Of a stretch of DNA of 33,030 nucleotides, positions 16,966-23,517 are shown in pieces. The position numbers and the translations under genes are program-made. The first letter of the stretch is position 1, and every line of letters begins with the position of its first letter. The stretch is taken from positions 1 through 33,030 of the forward strand of contig DAOQTX010000029.1 of the NCBI GenBank assembly GCA_035340715.1, read 5' to 3'. The notes below the pieces were generated by a model. It had not been told where the DNA came from. It did no database searches and saw nothing but the letters and a program-made list of their open reading frames with translations. Source of the stretch: DAOQTX01 sp035340715 (GTDB lineage Bacteria > Bacteroidota > Bacteroidia > AKYH767-A > OLB10).

Positions 16966-17829
16966 ATGCGTCAATTAAAAATTACCAGACAAGTTACAAA
17001 CCGTGAGTCGGCTTCTCTGGACAAGTACTTATCCGAAATTGCAAAGATCCAACTGCTTACTCCTGAACAAGAAGTGTCTTTGGCTAAGCGAATAAAAGCA
17101 GGCGATCAGGAAGCACTGGAACATTTAACCAATGCCAACTTGCGTTTTGTGGTATCGGTAGCAAAACAATACCAAAATCAAGGCTTAACGCTGGGAGATT
17201 TAATAAACGAGGGCAATCTTGGCTTAATGAAAGCTGCTCAACGATTTGATGAAACACGAGGGTTTAAGTTTATTTCTTATGCGGTATGGTGGATTCGTCA
17301 AAGCATCTTACAAGCATTGGCTGAACAAGCACGTATTGTTCGTTTGCCATTGAACAAAATTGGATACATCAACAAAATCAATAAAACTTTTGCTCAGTTG
17401 GAGCAGGATTTTGAAAGAGAGCCTTCAGCAGAAGAAATCTCTGAAGTGTTAAACATATCTGTTGCCGATGTAAATGACACTATGCGATCTGCTACACGTC
17501 ATTTATCAATGGATGCTCCGCTTCCAAACAACGAAGAAGGAAACTTACTTGATGTTTTGCCGGGTGAAGAAGATTTAACACCAGAAAACACCTTAATGAG
17601 TGAATCGCTAAAAAGAGAAGTGGAAAGAGCTTTGGCTTCTTTAACTCCTCGTGAAGCAGATATACTTCGTTTATATTTTGGCATCTATGGAGGACCAACC
17701 ATGACCTTAGAAGAAATAGGGAATCGATTCGATTTAACTCGAGAAAGAGTAAGACAAATAAAAGAGAAAGCAATCAGACGTCTTAAACATGCATCCAGAA
17801 GTAAAATTCTGCGTTCCTATCTGGGATAA
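16966..17829 (+). CDS. rpoD: Primary RNA polymerase sigma factor (RpoD/SigA)
   Basis: 287 residues, the compact Bacteroidota form without region 1.1 or the long non-conserved insert. Region 1.2 begins near residue 18 (DKYLSEIAKIQLLTPEQE). Region 2 contains NLRFVVSVAKQYQNQGL and the -10-reading helix KFISYAVWWIRQSI. Region 3 covers about residues 125-200. Region 4 ends with the helix-turn-helix LEEIGNRFDLTRERVRQIKEKAIRRLK. The protein directs core polymerase to housekeeping promoters, which in this phylum are TTG/TAnnTTTG and are seen repeatedly in this window. The 138-base upstream gap has no clean TAnnTTTG match, although TTTG-containing stretches occur. Confidence 0.95.
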   Translation: MRQLKITRQVTNRESASLDKYLSEIAKIQLLTPEQEVSLAKRIKAGDQEALEHLTNANLRFVVSVAKQYQNQGLTLGDLINEGNLGLMKAAQRFDETRGFKFISYAVWWIRQSILQALAEQARIVRLPLNKIGYINKINKTFAQLEQDFEREPSAEEISEVLNISVADVNDTMRSATRHLSMDAPLPNNEEGNLLDVLPGEEDLTPENTLMSESLKREVERALASLTPREADILRLYFGIYGGPTMTLEEIGNRFDLTRERVRQIKEKAIRRLKHASRSKILRSYLG

Positions 17830-17862
17830 TCCAGATAGCTTTTCTTAAAAGCGGGAGTACAA

Positions 17863-17887
17863 AGAAAGCGGTGCTTCCGCTTTTTTT
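17863..17887 (+). terminator. Rho-independent terminator after rpoD
   Basis: AAAGCGG (17865-17871) pairs with CCGCTTT (17877-17883) around a 5-base loop, followed by T to 17887. An alternative AAAAGCGG at 17847-17854 can pair with the same 3' arm. Confidence 0.75.
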
Positions 17888-17918
17888 ATGTCTATTTTTA
17901 AAACCTGCTATCATTGAT

Positions 17919-17926
17919 TACTTTTG
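17919..17926 (+). promoter_or_regulatory. Candidate -7 element TACTTTTG for rpe
   Basis: TACTTTTG fits TAnnTTTG and lies 16 bases before the rpe ATG, just after the rpoD terminator. The -33 region is T-rich without a clear TTG. Confidence 0.5.
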
Positions 17927-17942
17927 TACAAACTCCAGGATT

Positions 17943-18620
17943 ATGAATACATTGATTGCCCCCTCTTTATTGTCGGCCGATTTTGGCAATCTCGAAAGAG
18001 ATGTAACTATGTTAAATAATTCTCAAGCCGATTGGTTGCATCTTGATATTATGGATGGGGTTTTTGTTCCGAATCTATCTTTTGGAATACCGGTTGTAAA
18101 AGCCATCGCAAAAGGGGCTAAGAAAAAATTAGATGTACACCTAATGATTGTCAACCCCGACAAGTATATCGCTGAATTTGCGAATGCCGGAGCAAATATA
18201 CTAACGGTACATTACGAAGCATGCACACATCTTCATAGGACCATAGCTGAAATTAAAAAGCACAACATGATGGCTGGAGTGGCTATCAATCCTCATACAC
18301 CTGTTTCGGTTTTGGCGGATATCATTGAAGAAATAGATTTGGTTTGTATCATGTCCGTTAATCCTGGGTTTGGTGGACAGAAATTTATTCCGAATACCTA
18401 CAAAAAGATTCACAATCTGATGGAGATGAAAGAACAGGTAAACGATGGATTATTGATTGAAATTGATGGGGGAGTGGATTTAAAGAATGCACCTAAGTTG
18501 ATTGCAGCAGGAGCTAATGTTTTGGTTGCCGGTAATACAGTTTTTTCTTCTGAAAACCCTGAAGCAACAATTACTTTGTTAAAGAATTCGGGTTCTTACG
18601 CTACAAAATCTGATAGGTAA
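17943..18620 (+). CDS. rpe: Ribulose-phosphate 3-epimerase
   Basis: 225 residues from the ATG at 17943. An upstream in-frame extension to 17871 would run into the rpoD terminator, and family members begin at this point (IAPSLLSADFGNL). TIM-barrel signatures: LHLDIMDGVFVPNLSFG (metal-binding His and Asp), DVHLMI, MSVNPGFGGQKFI and IEIDGGVDLKNA. The enzyme interconverts ribulose 5-phosphate and xylulose 5-phosphate in the pentose phosphate pathway. Its last 25 bases overlap the 3' end of the convergent LYS1-like gene, so neither strand has room for a separate terminator there. Confidence 0.95.
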   Translation: MNTLIAPSLLSADFGNLERDVTMLNNSQADWLHLDIMDGVFVPNLSFGIPVVKAIAKGAKKKLDVHLMIVNPDKYIAEFANAGANILTVHYEACTHLHRTIAEIKKHNMMAGVAINPHTPVSVLADIIEEIDLVCIMSVNPGFGGQKFIPNTYKKIHNLMEMKEQVNDGLLIEIDGGVDLKNAPKLIAAGANVLVAGNTVFSSENPEATITLLKNSGSYATKSDR

Positions 18621-19810
18621 TCGAATCGTTCAGTAAGTTTTCCATTCTGTGCAATGGTTGCTCTTTCTAAAATTTTAGTTTGATCTTCTTTTACCAAAGT
18701 AGGTAATACTCTTTCCATAAAATGTTTTCCAAACCCTTCCGATGAATCTCTCGGCAATTCACAAGGAAGATTATCTATTGCGGTGACACTGATAACGTTT
18801 TTATCAAATGCTTCGGTCAATTGCTCAGAAGCAACATCATAGCCATAAAACTTTTCTTCTATACTAGAGGCCTTCATTGTGCTGGGTATGCTTCCATTGA
18901 TATCGCACGTAACATCGGAGATTACACTGATTCGAAATCCCGGATCTTTCATGTCTTTTTTTGAAAACAACAATGGCGCTTTAGGATTCCAATAAGCGCA
19001 ATGAATTAAAATATCGCACACGGATGCATAAGATGAAGCATCTGCAAAAATACATCTGTACTTTTCAGGCGATTCGTAAAATTCAATTTGATTGAAAGGC
19101 GAACGGTCCATCGCTGCATGATAGTCTTTTGAGTGCAACTGTACATACACCGGCTCGCGAAAAGAATAATTGAGAAATTCATAGGGAGTAACTTTTCGCA
19201 TTTTTAAAGCGCCCATAGTTTCGCACGCTCCATTGGCAACCCGACCACCACCGGTAACCACTATCTTTATGTTGGGTAAATTGATAGACGAGAATTGATC
19301 AAACACCTCTGCTCTGTCTTTGCATAAATGCGCAGGTTTCAAATCCAGAATATTGTATTTTAATCCATAGGCCATCAAAGCATTGTAAGCTCCAACAATT
19401 CCTGCATATCGACCAAAGCCTATTATTCTATTTCCTTGTAAATCAGTCAAACACTCATAATCAATCAATCGTATTTTTTTGGATAAAACAGTTTGGAGTA
19501 ATTTCTTATTATGCGCTTGTTTTTTAATAGTATGAGAAAAGAAAAAATACGTTTTGTTTTCAATCAATTCTTCTTTTGGTACTTCTTTGATTCCCATTAA
19601 AACATCGCACTCAACCACCTGATCTACTACATTAATTCCTTCGTTGCGGTATTCCTGATCCGTATAACATCTCCAGTCACTTTGCTGAACGAATATTTGA
19701 ATGTTCGGAAATTGCTCTTGAATGGCTTTACACTGTTCGGGACTAAACGCCACTCTTTTATCATGAGGGACTTTGCTCTCTCTTATCAATCCAATTTTTA
19801 TATCTGTCAT
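18596..19810 (-). CDS. NAD(P)-dependent saccharopine/alanine dehydrogenase-like protein (LYS1-like)
   Basis: 404 residues. The start resembles the AlaDH/PNT family (IGLIRESKVPHDKRVAFSPEQ). A Rossmann glycine-rich segment VVTGGGRVANGACETMG lies near residues 185-200. The C-terminal stretch SDVTCDINGSIP and then IDNLPCELPRDSSEGFG closely resembles fungal saccharopine dehydrogenase (lysine-forming). Bacterial members are usually annotated only as NAD(P)-dependent oxidoreductases. The reaction is therefore inferred: either saccharopine/lysine catabolism or oxidation of another amino-acid derivative. No lysine-ketoglutarate reductase or aminoadipate gene is adjacent. It is divergent from ssrA and overlaps rpe by 25 bases at its 3' end. 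A minus-strand TAAATTTG lies just upstream. Confidence 0.8.
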   Translation of the reverse strand: MTDIKIGLIRESKVPHDKRVAFSPEQCKAIQEQFPNIQIFVQQSDWRCYTDQEYRNEGINVVDQVVECDVLMGIKEVPKEELIENKTYFFFSHTIKKQAHNKKLLQTVLSKKIRLIDYECLTDLQGNRIIGFGRYAGIVGAYNALMAYGLKYNILDLKPAHLCKDRAEVFDQFSSINLPNIKIVVTGGGRVANGACETMGALKMRKVTPYEFLNYSFREPVYVQLHSKDYHAAMDRSPFNQIEFYESPEKYRCIFADASSYASVCDILIHCAYWNPKAPLLFSKKDMKDPGFRISVISDVTCDINGSIPSTMKASSIEEKFYGYDVASEQLTEAFDKNVISVTAIDNLPCELPRDSSEGFGKHFMERVLPTLVKEDQTKILERATIAQNGKLTERFDYLSDFVA

Positions 19811-19820
19811 ATTGTGCTTG

Positions 19821-19828
19821 CAAATTTA
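19821..19828 (-). promoter_or_regulatory. Candidate -7 element TAAATTTG for the LYS1-like gene
   Basis: On the minus strand TAAATTTG ends 10 bases before the ATG. A TTG lies 15 bases further upstream (19844-19846), a shorter spacing than usual. Confidence 0.45.
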
Positions 19829-19897
19829 ACCTAAGCTGACAAACAAGGAAGAAAATGTTTGTAAAACACTCTGGAATAGTTTTTGACGAATAATAGT

Positions 19898-19905
19898 TAC
19901 TTTTG
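19898..19905 (+). promoter_or_regulatory. Candidate -7 element TACTTTTG for ssrA
   Basis: TACTTTTG matches TAnnTTTG. It lies 25 bases before the predicted mature 5' end of tmRNA, leaving a short precursor leader for RNase P to remove. A TTG at 19883-19885 is too close (12 bases) to be a standard -33 element. Confidence 0.5.
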
Positions 19906-19930
19906 TAAAAGAAATCGTTATTTGATTTAT

Positions 19931-20295
19931 GGGGCCGACACTGGAATCGACAGGTTGTGGATTTTCAGGTAAGCATGTCGGGCATTGTGAACTTGGCCCG
20001 TTATAACTAATTCTCACAAACTTTAAATGGCGAATCTAACTTCGCTCTTGCTGCCTAATACTAGGTATTAGTAAGCAATGTTCCCCGAAAAGCTCTTCCG
20101 TACAGCGTTTCGGTGCGAGCATCGCAAATGTATGGATAGCTGTTGTACGTCACGAGCAGCAGCGAAATTAAAGTGACTGGATACTTAGTTGGTTGGATGT
20201 TATGCCTGCTTTGTATTAAGATCAAATAATATCTAAGCATGTAGAAAGCTTGCCAATTGCTTCGCTGGACGAGGGTTCAAATCCCTCCGGCTCCA
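19931..20295 (+). ncRNA. ssrA: Transfer-messenger RNA (tmRNA), one-piece
   Basis: The 5' end GGGGCCGACACTGGAATCGA and the 3' end with T arm (GAGGG TTCAAAT CCCTC, 20271-20287) are the hallmarks of tmRNA. The acceptor stem GGGGCCG (19931-19937) pairs with CGGCTCC (20288-20294) with one G-U pair. A20295 is the discriminator and CCA is not encoded. Length is 365 nt, standard. The tag reading frame runs from GGC at 20029 and encodes GESNFALAA, stop TAA at 20056-20058. It rescues stalled ribosomes together with SmpB and marks the product for proteolysis. The tag resembles those recalled for Bacteroidota (GE..YALAA type) and keeps the ALAA terminus seen by ClpXP. Confidence 0.95.
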
Positions 20296-20303
20296 CTTAT
20301 TGT

Positions 20304-20324
20304 AATCGCAAATTCGATTTTTTT
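20304..20324 (+). terminator. Probable ssrA terminator
   Basis: AATCG (20304-20308) pairs with CGATT (20315-20319) around a 6-base loop, followed by a T run to 20324. The stem is short. A competing pairing TTCGAT (20313-20318) with ATCGAA (20331-20336) is possible. Confidence 0.5.
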
Positions 20325-20342
20325 AACTCCATCGAATAGCCT

Positions 20343-20350
20343 TACATTTG
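20343..20350 (+). promoter_or_regulatory. Candidate -7 element TACATTTG for the glycan operon
   Basis: TACATTTG matches TAnnTTTG and lies 24 bases before the GT4 ATG, immediately before a perfect inverted repeat. No TTG is found at the expected -33 position; the sequence there is a T run. Confidence 0.45.
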
Positions 20351-20351
20351 T

Positions 20352-20374
20352 AATGCTTTTTTTGAAAAAGCATT
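20352..20374. repeat. Perfect 10-bp inverted repeat abutting the GT4 start codon
   Basis: AATGCTTTTT (20352-20361) and AAAAAGCATT (20365-20374) are exact reverse complements separated by TTG. The right arm ends at the base before the ATG at 20375. No T tract follows on the plus strand, so it is not an ordinary terminator. It could be an operator or a leader hairpin limiting ribosome access. Confidence 0.7.
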
Positions 20375-21679
20375 ATGAGCAAAATCAAAGTTTTAATCAT
20401 TAGTTATTATTGGCCCCCTTCGGGTGGTGCAGGTGTTCAGCGTTGGCTTAAGTTTTCTAACTACTTACATGAGCAAAACTTTTCGATTACAGTTTATACT
20501 CCCAAGAATCCTGAAAATCCGGTAACCGATAACAGTTTGCTTCAAGAAGTAAACAATGAAATCAACGTTTTAACGCAACCAATATGGGAGCCCTATAATT
20601 GGTACAAGAAATTTATTGGGCATAAAAAATCAGATAAAATAAACACAGGGTTTTTATCGGAAAAGAAAAAGCCAAAGTGGGCTGAAAGGATTTCCATATG
20701 GATAAGAGGTAACCTGTTTATTCCGGATGCTCGATGTTTTTGGATAAATCCTTCCGTGAAGTATCTTGAGAAGTACCTAAAAGAAAATCCAATCGATGTC
20801 ATTATCTCTACCGGACCACCACATAGTATGCATTTAATAGCGCTGAAATTAAAAAGGAAATTGAATGTAAAATGGATCGCAGACTTTCGTGATCCTTGGA
20901 CAGGTATTGATTACTATCAAGATTTGATGCTGACCAAAAGAGCGCACAATAAACATGTAAGGATGGAACGCGAGGTGCTTACAAGTGCCGATCGAATTGT
21001 GGTTATTGGTGAGCAAATGAAAGTTGAATTTGGCGAATCGTTTAAACATAAGATTGAGGTGATTCACAATGGATATGATGACAAAGATATTCCTAAGACT
21101 GTGATGCGCAATAACGATCGGTTTACCTTGATGCATGTTGGCTCTTTGGTTCCGTCACGCAATCCATTATTACTTTGGGAGACTTTAGCTTCTATTTGTA
21201 ATGCAAACCCAATATTTCGCGACAAGCTTGCCATTCATTTAGTGGGCAAAACGGATGTTTCCGTAATTCATGCCATTGAAAAATTTGGACTGAAAGCCAA
21301 TTTAATTCAAACCGATTATTTGCCTCATAAGGAAGTTTTGCAATTAGCTTCATCGGCTTCGGTTTTACTGTTGCTATTGAACAATACACCAAATGCTAAA
21401 GGTATATTAACGGGAAAGATGTTCGAGTATCTTGCATTAAGTAAACCCATTCTTAGTATTGGACCGGTTGATGGTGATGCCGCTGCCATTATCAATGAAT
21501 GCAAGGCAGGAGTTACGGTTGATTTTGATGATGGCGCTAATTTAAAGTTGGAATTGGAAAAATATTATGATCTATACAAAGAGAAAAAGCTTTTTATCGA
21601 AACAAGCAATGCAAGAGCGTATTCCAGAAAAGCGCTGACAGGTAAATTAGCTTCTGTGATCCATAAAATGCTGAACTGA
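20375..21679 (+). CDS. GT4-family glycosyltransferase
   Basis: 434 residues. It opens with a GT-B Rossmann start (KVLIISYYWPPSGGAGVQRWLKFSNYLHE) containing the glycine-rich acceptor loop. The C-terminal nucleotide-sugar domain has LMHVGSLVPSRNP, then LTGKMFEYLALSKPILSIGP, corresponding to the family E-x7-E region. Such enzymes transfer a sugar from a nucleotide donor during capsule, O-antigen or exopolysaccharide assembly at the inner face of the cytoplasmic membrane. Donor and acceptor cannot be told. It is the first gene of a plus-strand unit with an AsnB-type amidotransferase (2-base gap) and a C5-epimerase-like protein (overlapping start). It lies just downstream of ssrA. Confidence 0.88.
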   Translation: MSKIKVLIISYYWPPSGGAGVQRWLKFSNYLHEQNFSITVYTPKNPENPVTDNSLLQEVNNEINVLTQPIWEPYNWYKKFIGHKKSDKINTGFLSEKKKPKWAERISIWIRGNLFIPDARCFWINPSVKYLEKYLKENPIDVIISTGPPHSMHLIALKLKRKLNVKWIADFRDPWTGIDYYQDLMLTKRAHNKHVRMEREVLTSADRIVVIGEQMKVEFGESFKHKIEVIHNGYDDKDIPKTVMRNNDRFTLMHVGSLVPSRNPLLLWETLASICNANPIFRDKLAIHLVGKTDVSVIHAIEKFGLKANLIQTDYLPHKEVLQLASSASVLLLLLNNTPNAKGILTGKMFEYLALSKPILSIGPVDGDAAAIINECKAGVTVDFDDGANLKLELEKYYDLYKEKKLFIETSNARAYSRKALTGKLASVIHKMLN

Positions 21680-21681
21680 TT

Positions 21682-23517
21682 ATGTGTGGAATAGCTGGAT
21701 TTATTGACACTTCTCTACCTTCAGAGAACGAAAGAAAAATACTTCTTGAAAAGATGCTCCATTCGATTGCACACCGTGGGCCCGATGCCAATGGAATGTT
21801 TTTCGATGGGGCGGTAGCATTAGGGCATCAGCGCTTGTCAATAATTGATTTAAGTACTGAAGCCAATCAGCCAATGTATTTTGGATCTCTAACGATTACG
21901 TATAATGGAGAAATTTACAATTATATCGAGATTAAAGAATCTTTGCGTGATTTAGGTTATGTCTTTAAAACCAATAGCGACACGGAGGTCATATTAGCAT
22001 CTTATAAGCGATGGGGAGTTGAATGTGTTAAACATTTTGTTGGGATGTGGGCTTTTGCTATTTGGGATTCGGACCAAAAAGTTTTTTTCGCCAGTCGCGA
22101 TCGATTTGGAATTAAACCTTTCTATTACATTCAACAATCAGGTCGATTTTATTTTGGATCGGAATATAAAGTACTCAATCAAAGTCCTGTATTTAACAAT
22201 GAAGTGAATGAAAGGCAAGTAGGTAGGGGACTTCAAATGGGTTGGGTGGAGTATCAGGACGAAACTTACTTTTCATGTTTGAAAGCCTTACCTGCTGCAC
22301 ATAATTTGATAATCAAAGATGGTGCATGCACCATAAATCGATATTGGGATATTGAAACCGGGAAATACAATTCCTTGAATTTTAAACAAAAGAAAGATCG
22401 TTTTTACGAGTTGTTTGAACAAAGTATTCGACAACACATGCGCAGCGATGTATCCATAGCCAGTTGCCTTAGTGGAGGAATTGATAGTTCAGCCATTGCC
22501 AGTATGGTGCAGACTTTATACCCAGATCAGTCCTACAAAAGTTTTTCGGTGTATTATACCGGTGAAGGGGATGTAGATGAAAGACCCTTCATCGATGAAG
22601 TGTTGAAAAAGTACCCTTCCATTGAACCACATTATATTTCGCCCGATGCCCACATGGTTGAAGAAGCATTTGACCATGCTTTATATCATGCCGATGTGCC
22701 TTGCACAGGATCCAGTTTTATATCGCAATATTTTTTAATGCAACTCATTCGTCAACAAAATATAAAAGTGGTATTGGACGGACAAGGGAGTGATGAATAT
22801 CTGGCAGGATACATGCATAGCTTTTATCGTTTGTTTGCCGATATGATGCAGGCCGGTCATTTGGTTGAACCCATCGCGCTAACTATGGTGTTGAAGAAAA
22901 AACTCAATCTCAGTACCATGCGTGCAGTGGGTCACTTTGGAAAAAGTATGTTGAGTTTGTTCAGAAATGAACAGCAACTATATAGTTTAGAGTATAAAAA
23001 CTATTATCCTTTTCTTTTAAATGGAAATAAAAAAATACCTTTTCATCTCGAAAAGAAAAAGGGTAATCATCTCGATAATTTCTTATATCATTTATTGTTC
23101 AACAGCAGTTTGCCTTCATTGTTGCACTATGAAGATCGAAACTCAATGGCGTTCAGTATAGAATCAAGAGTACCTTTTCTGGATCATCGATTAGTAGAAT
23201 TTTGTTTTGAACTTAACAATAGAGACAAGATTCATCACACCGAAACCAAATATATCTTACGTGAGTCTTTGTCTAATGTGTTACCGGACGCTATCTACAA
23301 TAGACAGGATAAAAAAGGTTTTGTAACCCCTGGAGAATCGAAATGGCTGAGAGGCCCTCTTCAACATTTACTTGATATAAATTTTAGTACCTTACCATTC
23401 CTCAATGCAAAAAAGTGTAAATCAATTGTTGAGCGATATAAGAAGGGAGACAATTCATTGGCTTTACTTACATGGCGATTGGCCGTTTTGCATTATTGGA
23501 TGAACAAAAATGTATGA
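21682..23517 (+). CDS. Asparagine synthase-like glutamine amidotransferase (AsnB type)
   Basis: 611 residues. The N-terminal class II glutaminase domain starts with the catalytic Cys2 (MCGIAGF), followed by HRGPDANG, GHQRLSIIDLS and NGEIYNY (76-82). The synthetase domain has the pyrophosphate loop SGGIDSS (264-270) and DGQGSDEYLAGY. True asparagine synthetases and sugar-acid amidotransferases share this architecture. Because this gene sits between a glycosyltransferase and a uronate epimerase-like gene, amidation of a uronic-acid sugar, as proposed for WbpS/WbmI-type proteins of O-antigen clusters, is at least as likely as making asparagine. Cytoplasmic. Its TGA overlaps the next ATG (ATGA), which suggests translational coupling. 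Confidence 0.88.
   Translation: MCGIAGFIDTSLPSENERKILLEKMLHSIAHRGPDANGMFFDGAVALGHQRLSIIDLSTEANQPMYFGSLTITYNGEIYNYIEIKESLRDLGYVFKTNSDTEVILASYKRWGVECVKHFVGMWAFAIWDSDQKVFFASRDRFGIKPFYYIQQSGRFYFGSEYKVLNQSPVFNNEVNERQVGRGLQMGWVEYQDETYFSCLKALPAAHNLIIKDGACTINRYWDIETGKYNSLNFKQKKDRFYELFEQSIRQHMRSDVSIASCLSGGIDSSAIASMVQTLYPDQSYKSFSVYYTGEGDVDERPFIDEVLKKYPSIEPHYISPDAHMVEEAFDHALYHADVPCTGSSFISQYFLMQLIRQQNIKVVLDGQGSDEYLAGYMHSFYRLFADMMQAGHLVEPIALTMVLKKKLNLSTMRAVGHFGKSMLSLFRNEQQLYSLEYKNYYPFLLNGNKKIPFHLEKKKGNHLDNFLYHLLFNSSLPSLLHYEDRNSMAFSIESRVPFLDHRLVEFCFELNNRDKIHHTETKYILRESLSNVLPDAIYNRQDKKGFVTPGESKWLRGPLQHLLDINFSTLPFLNAKKCKSIVERYKKGDNSLALLTWRLAVLHYWMNKNV

Noticed and set aside
17871..17942. Longer N-terminus for rpe
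   Set aside because: The extension lies in the rpoD terminator and the rpe promoter region; family homology begins at the ATG at 17943.
19826..20017. Minus-strand open frame over the 5' part of ssrA
   Set aside because: It lies within tmRNA sequence and shows no protein-family features.
23472..23513. Longer N-terminus for the C5-epimerase-like protein
   Set aside because: It would overlap the AsnB-type coding region by 46 bases and would bury the signal peptide; the ATGA overlap at 23514 is the better start.
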